The notes under the pieces were generated by a model. It was not told where the DNA came from and ran no database searches. It saw only the letters and a list, made by a program, of their open reading frames with translations. Positions 12,049 through 22,992 of a DNA stretch of 64,000 nucleotides are shown in pieces (the stretch's first letter is position 1; the number at the start of each line of letters is the position of its first letter). This DNA comes from Chlamydomonas sphaeroides (taxonomy: Eukaryota; Chlorophyta; Chlorophyceae; Chlamydomonadales; Chlamydomonadaceae). The DNA lies in NCBI GenBank assembly GCA_001662425.1, contig BDDC01000001.1, positions 140,719 through 204,718 of the forward strand, in the 5' to 3' direction. A program made the position numbers and the translations under genes.

Positions 12049-15000
12049 TCACAGGTCCGGCGGCAGTGCGTATGGGCTGAGCTCCCCGAGCTTGTCGCCG
12101 TGCTCGCCCAGCACCTGCGACATGGGGCCGGAATTTGGGGGTGGGGTTCGGGGTTCGGAGTCATAGTCGATCCCTGCCTACCACCATTGCTCGGCCACGC
12201 ACTCCGCAGCTTCAACAGAAGCGGCCGGCGAACCCAACCAATAGGCACAGGATGGGCATCGCCCCCCACGCACACCGCACCCCCGCCGCCGTCGCTCACC
12301 TGCTGCAGCGCAAAGTCGTTGCGGAAGAGCAGCACGGGCCGGCCGTACAGGTCCTTCATAATGGTGGTGTTGAACAGCCGCCCCAGCCCCTCCAGCACGC
12401 CCCAGCCGCCCGTCACCCAACGAGCCACCGTGTAGTTCAGTGGGTCCAGCGTCGTGTCAACGCCGTACTCGTCCTGTTTGCGTCGTGTGGCAGCGTACGG
12501 CATGTCAGCTTGCGACCAGCTGGGGCTGAGCCGTGGGCCGTATGCGTACAAGATTGTGTGCGCGCGTACGTATGTGCCGTACCTTCATGCGGTACTGCAC
12601 CACCTCGAACTGCAGCTGCCCAACCGCCGCCAGCACGGGGTCCGTGATGTACTCGTCCGTGTTGTACAGCACCTGTACGGCACCCTCGCCCAGCAGGCCT
12701 GCAGGGGGGCGGCGGGGTGTCACAGGAGCTTCCCGGATTGTGAGCATCTCGGTGCTCAGGGGCCGCATGGGCCGCACCTAGCTAGCAGCTGGCCCAGGCC
12801 GGGCTAGGCTTTGGCTGAGCAGGGTGACGTGCAGCACCCAAGGTGCCTCCTCATACCGGACGCAGGGACCACTTCTACGGCCCCCGCCGGGCTTAGCGGG
12901 CGCTGCTTGCAGCGCCCAAGCCCAGGCAACGACCCCGCTCACCCTCGACTCCCTTGAGGAAGGGCTTCTTTTGGTTGGGTGGGCAGCGCAGGTAGGCGAA
13001 GAGCTCGGGCGAGAAGGTGGGGATGGGCGGGAACGCCAGCGTGGGGCCCGTGATGAGCGTGTCGCCGATGGCAAAGGCGCCGGGGTTGGTCAACCCGATG
13101 ACATCGCCTGCGAGGATCGCACGGGCCACAGCGGAGCGCGAAGGCGAGAAGCGCACCGGGGTTAGGGTAATGAGCACAGGACAAGGGAGGTGGGGCAGAT
13201 TGTCGAAGCCTCGCATGCACAGCAGTGCAGCGTGCCGACCTAGGGGCCCCGGGCTTCCCCACCCACGCACGCAGCCTCACCCGCGAAGCCCTCCTGCACC
13301 GTTTGCCGCTCGTTGGCGAACATGCGCTGCGGCGCCGCCAGTGTCACCACGCGGCCGGTGCGCGCCACCTTGACCTTCATGCCTTTCTCGAACTTGCCTG
13401 TGGGGGCGTCAGTGCCGGAGGTGCAGCAATGGCGTGAGCCCCGGGGTGCCTGATACTCCCCATTGCAATCGGCAGCCCCAAGCCGGCTGCCGCGCGCAGG
13501 CCTGGCCCCCTGCGCAGGCCTGGACCCCTGACGTGAGCTGGCCTCACCCGAGACCACCCGCACGAAGGCCACCTTGTCCCGGTGCTTCGGGTCCATGTTG
13601 GCCTGAGGCAAGGGGGAGGAGGAGAGGAAAGGAGAGGGGAGGAATGGGAAGAGGCGGAAGGGCCGGATGGCTGAAAGTCAGGCATGCCATTGAGTAGCGT
13701 TGGCAGGGCGTCGGGCGGCGGTGGTCACTGGCGATAGCGGTTCTACGTGCCCAGTCCGCCCTGGCGCTTGAGCCAGGTTGTGTGCGCTCGAGCAGGTTGG
13801 AGCTGCGGGCGCGGGCCGGCGATCAGCCGCACCTGCAGCTTGAAGACGAGGCCAGTGAAGTTGGGCGAGGTGGGCGCCACGGTCACATTCTGCCGCGTCT
13901 TGGCCGGGCCTGAGGGCCGCGACAGCAACATGATGGGGCAGGCCGGGGAGCAAGCGAGGCTAAGGGAATCTTGGCCACAGCCTGGGCACCTATGGCGCGC
14001 AGCAGGTGCCAGCATGGCAGGGCCCGCACCGCCACATGCCCCTCGGCCGGCCCCACCTGGCTTGGCGGCCTGCTGCACGAAGGTCTGTGAGGACGAGGGA
14101 GACACGGCGGAGGGACGGGGAGGAGATTTGACACGTGCAGGTAGCAGGGCGCCTCCTGCGCAAGCCTCTTGGCGTGGCAGCATCGCCATCGCCCCAATAG
14201 CAGCCCGCACAGCGCGCCCACGAGCCGGCACCCATGTGCCCAAACAACGTATCCTGCCCCCACCTGCAGGAACAGCTCCACACCGAAGTTGTTCATGGCC
14301 GAGCCGAAGAACACCGGCGTCACCTGACGAGGCGGCAGCACAGGGGCGAGACCCGGTCAGCCTGTATGCTTGCGCCAGACCTGAAACCCCAACTTGCCTC
14401 GCCGTCACGGCCTTGCCCGCCATGATGAGGTGCGCTTGGGGCCGGAGCGTCCTGAGGCGCCCCTCAACCCGGACCCCCAACTACCACAACTACCACAACT
14501 ACCACAACTACCACAACCGACACAACCGACACAACCAACACGACCGCCCGTGCCGCCCCACCTTGCCCCCCATGACGCCCTCCATGTCCAGCTCGTCACC
14601 CAGCACCTGGCGGGGCACACGGGGGGACGCAGAGGGGCAGAGTGACGCATGAAAGGACTTAAGGAGACGCAACGGCCCGCGCAGTGCCTCCTTGGCCAGC
14701 CAAACAACCCCGATCTCGGAGCCCCAACCTCCGGTACCCAAACCACATGACCATTCGCGCCCTTCCTCCGGCACCAGCCGCATGACTACCCCTCGTAGCG
14801 CCCACCTCGAGCAGCTCCACGTCCTCCATGAGCTGCTCCCACAGGTCCGCCTCGATGAGCTCCTGCAGCTCCGGGTCGCTCAGGTCGTACTCGGACTTGA
14901 CCGCGCCCTTGGCCCGCCCCGTGGCGCCGCGCTTCTCGTACAGCACCACCTGCGGGCCGAGGGGGCGCGGGACGAGCGGAAAGCGCAGGAGGGAGTAGGC

Positions 15001-18000
15001 ATGGCAGCGGTGGGCCACGGGTTGCGGGCGGGCCAAGTAGACGAAGGGGACGGGCCAAGTAGACGAGGGGACGGGCCAAGTAGACGAAGGGGACGGGCCA
15101 CGTAGACGAAGGGGACGGGCCGAGTAGACGAGGGGACGGGCCAAGTAGACGAAGGGGACGGGCCACGTAGACGAAGGGGACGGGCCGAGTAGACGAAGGG
15201 GGCCAACACGGGCCTGCCATCCCTTGTTCCATAGCAGCACAGCACGCCCCTGTCGCCTCCGTCCGTCCTTCGCGCCGCACCTTCTTGGAAGGCCGGTGGT
15301 ACACGCCCATGAAGCGGTCACCCGAGCCGATGGGCCAGTTGACGGGGTAGCTCTGGCGGGCAGGTGGTGACGGCAAGGAACGGCGGCGCAGGCGGAGGGT
15401 TATGGGGTTCAGGGGTCAAGCGCTGCGGCGGGCATCAGGGCTCTCGGGAAGCACCCGATGCCGACGAGCGCACATCGCAGGCACCCTGCTCTCTGATACG
15501 CCCACCCACCTGCAGCCCGAACTCCTTCTCCAGCTGCTCAATGATCTCGAAGCCATTGAGCGCCGGCCTGGCGGGATTGGAAAGGCAAACGCACGTAACG
15601 ACCAGCGACATCCTTGCGTGTTGCGGCGCCCGAGCCTCAACCCCAACAGCTCCCATCCTGGCTGGCTTGCTGCAGCTGTCCCACGCCCACACATGCCCCT
15701 GCGCCCCTCCGCGCCCCTCCGCGCCCCCTCCCCCCGGCCCCCACCGGTCCATCTTGTTGACAAAGGTGAAGACCGGCAGCCCCCGCATGCGCGCCACGGC
15801 GAAAAGCTTGCGGGTCTGGGGCTCAATGCCCTTGGCCCCGTCCACCTGGTGGTAGGACGTGGGGAGGTATAAAGTGGGCAGAGGTGTGAAAGCAGTGACG
15901 AAGGTCCCGGTGCAGGCAACATCCCCAGCTCCCGCATGTGGGAAGGGGGGACAGGGGGAGAGTGAGGAGTGGGCAACGGCGGTGGATGCTTATGAAGCGG
16001 GGGCCGCAAGGTCTGGCGGGCGGCTGCGCAGAGGAGCTATAGGCCGGCGGCGGGTCTCCTCCGCTTCCATCACCACCGCCTTGCTGTGTACACCCCACCA
16101 GCAAAACGGCGTTGTCGGCGGCGGCCAGCGTGCGGTACGTGTCCTCCGAGAAGTCCTGCGGGCGGGGGGCGAGAGGGGTGCACGGCGTGAGGAGAGCAAC
16201 CGCTGGTCCCGGGCCCGCCTGTTCGTCCTGCCCCGCCTGCTCTCCTCCCTTCCAGACCAGCGTCTGCCTACGGACCAGCCCTCTGCGACAGATACCTCGC
16301 CGTCCAGACCGACGCCAGCCTTGCAGCCCCCCGGCGCCAGCCCCCAGCTGCCCAGCCCACCTGGTGACCGGGCGTGTCCAGCAGATTGAGCTGGCAGCCC
16401 GTGTACTCAAAGGTGAGGGCAGTAGAGGTGATGGAGATGCCTCGCTGCTTCTCCAGCTCCATCCAGTCCGAGGTGGCGGAACGGGAGGACCTGGGCGCAG
16501 GGTGGGGCGGGCAGCAATGAGGGGGGTGCGGCGTGTGGGGAGGCAGGGGACTTGGTGGGGAAACGGTGGGTTGCGGCGGCGAGCTGGCGGGCTCACGCAT
16601 CCAGACCCTGCTGCAAGACGAACTGGGACGCGCTGGGAGGGCCCACGGCCGGCAGCAAGCTGACGGCAGTGTGGGAGGGCGGGCGCAGGGCGGAGCGTCT
16701 CTCCCACAGTACACATGAGACTGCGGTAGCATAGCGCGACATCGCGCCGGGTGCGCGACAGCCGCAGGGCCGACAAGAGGAAAGCCGTATCCGCCTCCGC
16801 AACCCGGTGCGCCCCACGAACGCGGATGCGCGGTCGACCACGTGGGTGCCGCCTGCGGCCCAGCGAGGCCCCGGCTCTCGCTCAGCGAGCCCCCGGCTCT
16901 CAGGACCCCACCTGCGCGCCTTGACCTCTCCCGCCTCATGGATGGCGCCTCCGTACAGCAGCAGCTTCTCCGTCTGTGGAGGGCGGCCACAACGGAGGCA
17001 AAGGCGCGGCGGGGCGTGAGCGGGTCGTTAAACTGGCTCGCCTGCCGACCCCGCCAGCCCGGCCCCCGGGCGCTTGCTTCCGAGTACCCCAGGGCCCCGC
17101 TCACAGCCCTTGGCTGCAGGCGCCTTCCCGGACACCCCCCTGAAGCCCTCTTCCTGCGCCCCACCACCCCGGCCGGGCTTGACGTCCCGCGCGGCGCAGC
17201 TCCTGCTGCCGCTGCCAGGCACCACCGGCCGCACCATGGTGGTCTTCCCCGCGTCAGGGTGCGAGATGATGGCAAAGTTGCGCCGCCGGTCCACCTCGCG
17301 CTCCAGCACCTCGGCCGTCAGCGCCGCAGCGGCCTGGCGGTGGGGCAAGCAAGGGCCTGCTGCGTGGGCCCCCCTGCGGAGGCATGCGCCGGGCCGCCTG
17401 CCATGCACGCCCAGCAGCCCCGTGCTGAGTCAGGGCTCGCTACAGGGCCCCAAAGGAGCCTTGGGGCCTACATGCGGGTCCGTGAGGGCCACAGTTGGGC
17501 CGTGTGCCCCTTCAAGCACGTGCACACGTGCCTGGCCATTTTGGCCAACATCCGCGACCGCGGCCCTGCGGGCCCCTAGACCCCTGGACGCCCCAGTCCG
17601 ATGTGGGTCCGGCCGAAAACGCGGGGGCGACAGCGGCGGGGTCTCACCTGCTCGGCCGCCTGCTGCTGCTGCACCGCCTTGGTGCTGGCGGCGGTGCCCA
17701 CCTCGGCAGCCAGCGCCTCACCCAGCTGCGTCACCGGCTCGTCCACGGACGACGTGGCCGACGCGGCGGACCCCGTCACCTGGGCCGCCTACACCATCCG
17801 GCGTGCGGGAGACGCAGGGGAGAAAGGAGTCAGGTGGGGGTGTAGGGGTCGGGTACAGGCCGTGGGGACTGTGGGGCTCGGCCAGGGTGCCAGGCGAGGC
17901 CCCGACGCACCTCCACCGCTGCCGGTCGCTCCTCGGGTAACGCAAACGCCCGGCCCAGCGGGCGAGGCGCCGGGCGCGCCAGGCTGCTAGATGGCGCTGT

Positions 18001-18054
18001 CCGTGGGGCTACATTGCGTCCTGCCGCGCAGGGGACCGTCACGAAAGCGCGCAT
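12049..18054 (-). CDS. prfC: Peptide chain release factor 3 (RF3), organellar, 20 exons
   Basis: Class II release-factor GTPase that removes RF1/RF2 from bacterial-type ribosomes after termination. Exons: 18054-17911, 17779-17648, 17333-17235, 16973-16912, 16490-16361, 16155-16099, 15845-15745, 15567-15510, 15352-15281, 14949-14806, 14606-14562, 14323-14264, 14084-14057, 13909-13833, 13602-13548, 13397-13281, 13107-12943, 12698-12583, 12473-12300, 12114-12049. The phases close to 633 residues. G1 is SHPDAGKTT (116-124), the switch region has EKQRGISITS, G3 is DTPGH (184-188) and G4 is NKMD (238-241). Domain II and the RF3 C-terminal domain (FAYLRCPPNQKK, AVGQLQFEVVQYR) follow. Residues 1 to about 90 have no bacterial counterpart and are rich in Arg, Ala, Ser and Pro, like a transit peptide; a plastid location is inferred. 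The start is the first in-frame ATG. Confidence 0.95.
14478..14540. repeat. Nonamer tandem repeat in RF3 intron 11
   Basis: Seven 9-base units lie in tandem: four CAACTACCA, two CAACCGACA and one CAACCAACA. They fall in the intron at 14324-14561, between the exon encoding LDMEGVMGGK and the one encoding TPVFFGSAM. It is a simple microsatellite-like repeat. Confidence 0.85.
15030..15202. repeat. Minisatellite in RF3 intron 9, about 8 units of 21-22 bp
   Basis: Eight consecutive units follow the pattern GGGCC-NN-GTAGACGA(A)GGGGAC. The variable NN positions read AA, AA, AA, AC, GA, AA, AC, GA. The last six units therefore repeat as two blocks of three, a higher-order period of about 65 bases. 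The array lies wholly in the intron at 14950-15280. Confidence 0.85.
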
Positions 18055-18331
18055 GCTGCACGGCTGGGCGACCACAAGCGGTCAGGTGGGGTCGGCCGTG
18101 TCTGGATTAGTTAGCAAAGCTGCTAACTATCGGCCGCTGTGCAGCGAAAATGATTGTGGGCTTCGCGGCGATGGCCCACATCGCGGACGGGTTGCGATTG
18201 GGGTTTAGTTGTTGAACACGTCGCGTGTCGACCTGTTTACACGCCAACTTTGTATCTGCCCTAGCTTGTGCAGCGCCGTTGTAACTTGTTTGCGGTCGGC
18301 CACATCCATCGGTGACCGTTTGCCAATTGCC
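18055..18331. promoter_or_regulatory. Divergent promoter region, RF3 and ferredoxin-like genes
   Basis: The region holds 277 bases between two start codons pointing away from each other. It contains short AT-richer patches (around 18110-18150 and 18205-18260) in an otherwise GC-rich setting. If both products are plastid proteins, co-regulation is possible, but no specific motif is seen. Confidence 0.35.
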
Positions 18332-19577
18332 ATGCCGGGCCTACTGCACCACACGCTGCAGCGCTGTCAAACCCAGGCGCGCCCAGAGCGCTGCAGCCGT
18401 AGCGCGCGCAGTGTTCAGGTCCTTGCCAGCACGGCGCCCTCTACATCCACATCCGCGCCAGTGACTGTGGCGACCACCCCCAAGCCGGGTGACGTGGTGG
18501 AAATCTACTTCAGGTGTGGGGACATGCGCACAAAGGTCCACCTCCTACGCATGGTGTACCGGCGGGGGCTGGCGGGACCTTGGCGGGAAGGGGGGCGAGA
18601 AGGGGAAGCGCCGCGTGTCGAAGGGACCTTGGACGCCGTCCGGGGTGGCTGGGATCAGCGGTAAGGCGTCAGGCGCTGTGCACAAGTTGCAAGAGGTCAG
18701 GCGCTTTGAGAACTTGGGTTGTCCGACTCTGTTACGCAGTGAGGAAGGCGTGGGGCCGGGGCCAGCTCGCTGCCGTACCACCGAGGCAATAGCTCACGCC
18801 GCCCGCTGCTGCCGTCCCCCACCTGCCTGTCTCCCATAGGCAAGAGGGCACCTCGACCACGGCCCGGCCAGGGGAGGACTTTCTGGACGTGAGTTTGGAG
18901 GCTGCTTGCGGGTCACGGTCCCGGGAGGTCATATCCTGGACCCCGGGGCGGCTCGGGGTCATGGCCCTGGGCTGCCGAGGCTCCTAGGCAGGGCCTGGGC
19001 CTCCACGGCAGTCAGCAGCTGCGGCCAGCGCGGAACACCACGCCGGCCACCAGCCAGGCCCATGGGCTGCTGCTTCAGTCCGAATGTGCAGTGCATCGCG
19101 GTTGGCCCGCCATCTGCCCCCGTCGCCGAACACGCATCGCCGCATGTCACGGACCACCCAGCGGCCTCCATTCCCACTGCTCGTGGCTCGCCTCCGTCTC
19201 TTCAGTCCATCCTTTCACCCCTCCATCCTCGCTAACAGCTCCCATACGCGCCTCCCCGGCACAGGGCCTGCTGTCGACATACCCAACTAGCATGCTCCGC
19301 CACCACCGCCGTCACCTGCGTCTGCCCTGACCGTCCTGACGGCCCCGCTCCCCAGGCCGCGTCCCGCTGCAAGGCCAACGTGCCCACTGGCTGCCTGCAC
19401 GGCTCGTGCGGTGTGTGCGAGGTGGAGCTGTACCGCGTCAAGGCCGACGGCAGTCAGGACGGGGGCCCGGTGCTGGTGCGGGCGTGTGTGGCCAAGGTGC
19501 CGCGGGGGTGGAGCCGGGTGGAGGTGGGCATGCTCGGGGAGGACCAGGTGTGGGGGCAGGACGGCTGGGACACGTGA
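18332..19577 (+). CDS. Plant-type 2Fe-2S ferredoxin-like protein, probably plastid
   Basis: Probable electron carrier. Exons 18332-18513, 18840-18888 and 19356-19577 join in phase to 150 residues. The third exon holds the cluster motif CLHGSCGVC (C90-x4-C95-x2-C98) and a fourth cysteine, C121, in VRACVAKVP. That is the ligand set of the plant-type [2Fe-2S] fold. The loop between the third and fourth cysteines has 22 residues, shorter than I would expect in photosynthetic ferredoxin. Before it come GDVVEIYFR and EDFLDAASRC, matching the strand and helix that precede the cluster. The first 40 or so residues are Arg-, Ser- and Ala-rich and look like a transit peptide. The acidic patches typical of photosynthetic ferredoxin are weak, so it is more likely a ferredoxin-like protein than the main petF type. 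A TGTAA occurs at 20436-20440, far downstream. Confidence 0.8.
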
Positions 19578-21241
19578 GCGAGAGGGCGCGAGGGGCACGA
19601 GAGCGGGTGGCAGTGAAGAGGCTTGAGAGAGGCCGGGGTGAAAGCTTGCGCGAGGGAGCGAGCGAGCGAGCTGGGATCTTGGCTACAGGCTGTGGACGGC
19701 GGGCGAGCGAATGAGAAACGACCCCGGTGCACGTTTCATGCATTTGAGGCACGTAGGCTTGCCGGTCGGTCGGTAGCGCTACGGACATACGGTGTGCAAG
19801 CATGGTGGCACGGACGGTGGCATTGCGGGTGTGGTGATTACGGAGCTGGAGAGGTGCCGGTGGGAGCGACGACCGAGATGGAAAGTAACGCCACGGCGCG
19901 AACTGTTCGGTGAACCATGCGTGGAGTCGTGATGAGGGCCTTCCCCACGAGTGAACCTGTCCTCAACTCCAGACCAACCGCATCATACCAGGCACCCGTG
20001 CACCCTGCCACGCCCCTGGATGCCACCGCAGCAAGGCCTCTGCGCCCTGCTTGCAGCCATGAGCCCAATGCTACCCTGGCGCAGGGCCAGATAGGGCGGG
20101 TTAGGAGCGAGGATGGAGCATCCTGGGTGTACGACGAACTGCCTCCGCAGCCGTGCCCCCATCCAACGATGGAACAATGTCGGGGAAACGCTTCTACACG
20201 CACCACTTCTGCACATGCCAGACTCCCTTGGGACGATGTGACCATGGCCCGTTGCTGTTGGAACCCCACCGCCGCACCCGGCCTTGGCTAGCGCGCTAGC
20301 AGCCGCGTAGCAAATCGACACAGCGGCAGCATCTGGCCCAGCAGCGCCGCCGTTGCAGCCATCGACCGGCCAGCCGCCCGTGGCATCAGGCGGGCCCCGC
20401 CTTTCCGACCAACTCGGCACCCAACACCGCTGTATTGTAATCCCGGTTGCTGCCGAACCGCAGCCCAAGCCGGCGTCACCGCTGGCAGCGGCTGAGCGAC
20501 TGCGCGTGACGCCTCAGTGGCCCTGCCGCTGCCGCATCAATCACATCAGCCAGGGCTGCAGGCAGTCCGCTGTACTTGTGCTCCTCGGTAGTCCTCGGCA
20601 GTCCTTCTTCTGTCTGCGGCTGCCGGCCGCCCCCCGACCATCGGGGCTTCATCAGTTTTAGGGTTGAAACGTAGGAGCCCTACCACTCTCTCAACTCTTG
20701 CCATGCGTGACGGAGCTCGTCTGGAACGCGGACCCTGGTCCCTTGACCCAGACATGGCCGGGCCACGCTTGCGCGGAGGATATGATTGGCACGGATGGCA
20801 CTCCGCCCACCAGCGCTGCCACCGCTGGCGCCCCCAGTTCAGCAGGCGGTCTCCGGGCTTCGTTCGGCGACTGCGGCCCCGCTGACAGGTTCCAACGCCC
20901 AGCCACCCCGTTTGGCTGATGGCTACAACGACAGCCGAACATGTGGCGACGACGTTACATGGCTCCCTGCCTTGATGCATTGTCGATGGAGGGGACACAA
21001 CATGCGCCCACATCATTTTAGTGCACAACCAGCGTTCAAGTCGGAGAATACTGAGCACACAGGCTTGCGCCGCGTGCAGCAGCCTCCACATGCACTCCGA
21101 CCCGAACGCCAACTTGCAGCCAACACAACAGCAGCGCGTGAGGACTATGCTGCTGGCTAGGCCTCGGACACGCAGCGGGCAGCTCATGGGCCCGTACAAC
21201 AGTACGGCGTAGCACGGCCCGGCCACGCTCGCCCGCGCTCA
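19578..21241. other. Gene-poor spacer between ferredoxin-like and hypothetical genes
   Basis: In 1.66 kb I see no recognisable gene on either strand. The frames have mixed codon use, no conserved motifs and no credible splice sites. It includes a short GAGC repeat near 19650-19670 and a 14-base palindrome, GCTAGCGCGCTAGC, at about 20286-20299. Confidence 0.4.
20955..20959 (-). terminator. Candidate poly(A) signal TGTAA for the gene at 21242-21880
   Basis: TTACA on the plus strand reads TGTAA on the minus strand, 283 bases past the stop codon. TGTAA is the usual chlorophyte polyadenylation signal. Chance occurrence cannot be excluded. Confidence 0.4.
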
Positions 21242-21880
21242 CTACTTGAGCTCCACCTGGCACGTGTTAGGGCGGATAGGGTCCCACGACCAGCGCCAAT
21301 CCATGCCTGTGATGGCCTTTAGGTGCGCCACCGCCAACACGGCAGCCCTGTCACCCGAGACATGCGCCGGGTCACCGCGCAGGACCGCCGCTAGGACGCC
21401 CGGCACGGCAGAGACGTCGTCGCCCGCCTCGCTGTTGCAGAAGCCGCCGCCGGCCGCTGCCTTGAGCTGCACCAGCGCCAGCGCGGCCCGCAGCGCCATC
21501 TGGCCTTCCGCCTTGGCCGTGCCACCGACCAAGCCCTCTAACGTGCTCAGCTGCTGCTGCCGCTGCCGCAGCTGCGCCGCCCTGGCCGCCAGGTCGTTGC
21601 GCCGCCCCCCGGCCGCGAGGGCCAGGCGCCGGAGCTCCTCCAGCTGTGGCGGGCTTGCGTCCTGCCCAGCAGCCAGGTCATTGACCAGGCGCTGCAGCTC
21701 GTCCGTGCCGCCCTGCTGCGCCTCCGCGCCCCTCTCGGGCGGCTGCGCGGCCGGCGTGCCGCCACCGGGCTGAGCGCTGGGCTGCAGAGCCTGCAGGCGC
21801 CGGCACGCGCGGCGCGCCGAGACCGGCGCCGCGCGGCAGCAGCCGGCGGCAGCACGGGTGCGGGTTCGCAGGGTCAGCAT
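21242..21880 (-). CDS. Hypothetical single-exon protein, 212 aa, probably organelle-targeted
   Basis: I do not recognise the family. The frame runs from the ATG at 21880 to the TAG at 21242-21244 without introns. The first 35 or so residues are rich in Arg, Ala, Thr and Cys with almost no acids (MLTLRTRTRAAAGCC...RRACRRL), typical of a mitochondrial or plastid targeting peptide. A Gln/Ala/Glu-rich helical stretch follows (DELQRLVNDLAAGQ; LAARAAQLRQRQQQLSTLEG), then a tail ending GMDWRWSWDPIRPNTCQVEL with three tryptophans close together. Both halves use GC-rich codons like the neighbouring genes. The gene is compact and has no recognised partner next to it. Confidence 0.65.
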   Translation of the reverse strand: MLTLRTRTRAAAGCCRAAPVSARRACRRLQALQPSAQPGGGTPAAQPPERGAEAQQGGTDELQRLVNDLAAGQDASPPQLEELRRLALAAGGRRNDLAARAAQLRQRQQQLSTLEGLVGGTAKAEGQMALRAALALVQLKAAAGGGFCNSEAGDDVSAVPGVLAAVLRGDPAHVSGDRAAVLAVAHLKAITGMDWRWSWDPIRPNTCQVELK

Positions 21881-22992
21881 GGCGATTCTGTGTGTGTCGC
21901 GTGTGGTGCGCCGTTGTGCTGGGGGTGCTGGCTGGTGGAGGCCTCCGCGGCCGGCTTGGCTTTTTATGACGCGCTTCGCGCCGACCCATGGGGCACGCCG
22001 GCAACGGCATGGAGCCCGCTTGCCGGCATCCCGCCGCCCGCCGCGGCCCCCTGCTGGCGCACGCGGAGGCGGCCGCAGGAGGAAGAGCTGCCCCCTGCCG
22101 TACGTCGCCGCTGCTGTATGCAAGGATCGTGCCCACCAGGACCTTGGGGTGGGCGCGCCGGTCATGTCCGCGCATACATCCCCACTGCCCCCGGGGCTCG
22201 GGGCAACCAACATCACTCGGGGGCCGGCCACCCCAGTCGGTGTGCGACCAGCAATCCGATCCAGGCGTACGGCCTTAGCCCTAGACAACCATTTAACGGG
22301 GCTCCAGCTGGCACTCTGAGCTGCCGCTGTACAGGTAGCGCTGACCGCCCTACGGCCATGTACGTCATCCCTCAGCAACCCCACATCGCAGCCGACCCGA
22401 GCGCCTCTGTCAACAGGCGCGCGGCAACACAGACCCACAAGAGGATCCACAAGGTCAGCAGCAGAGTCGCCTATCCGTCTCGGCCCGAGCGGCCATGCCG
22501 GCTTGCGCAGCCAGCCCGTCTCAGCAGTACTCCGCAAAGCAAAATTCCATCCAGAATGGTTTCAACGTGCAAGGCAGGCAGCGTACTTGGCCGCCGCAAC
22601 ATCGCAGCTCGCGGCCGTGCCGCTTGCACAGTGGAGCAGCGCACATGGCCGCTGGCCCGCTGCGGCCATTAGCAGTTCTCCGCACAGCCTTCGGTCGAGT
22701 AGTCGAGCGCACAGGTAGCCGGGCGATAGCAAGCAAGCCCCCAAACGGCCCTCATATCAGGAGTAACGAACACACGGCATCCAAATCCTCTGTGCAGAGT
22801 GCAGGCAGGACCATGTACCAGTTCTTGCATCCGACACCTATTCCGCGGCAACGCAACGCCAACTCCTCAGCGCCGCCCCTTCCCCATCCACAGCTCCCAG
22901 CGCTTTCAAGCCCCAGTGCGTAACTGAAACCCTATCCCTGTTCCACCGCGCCGGCAACACGGCCGAGCCTACCACAAGGCACACCCACACAG
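21881..22992. other. Spacer between hypothetical gene (5' side) and ABCG gene (3' side)
   Basis: These 1.1 kb should hold the promoter of the minus-strand hypothetical gene and the 3' UTR of the ABCG gene. Open frames on the plus strand lack motifs and plausible splice sites. No other feature was seen. Confidence 0.4.

Noticed and set aside
15030..15202. Regular short repeats considered as a CRISPR array
   Set aside because: The units are directly adjacent with no spacers, lie inside an intron of a eukaryotic gene, and vary like a minisatellite.
17648..18075. GTG-initiated starts upstream of or inside the RF3 leader (18075, 17779)
   Set aside because: These are not ATG codons. The ATG at 18054 opens an exon that splices in phase to the next one.
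20546..21226. Minus-strand open frame of 226 codons in the spacer after the ferredoxin-like gene
   Set aside because: No motif, Cys/Trp-rich composition typical of chance frames in GC-rich DNA, and no splice signals or supporting start.
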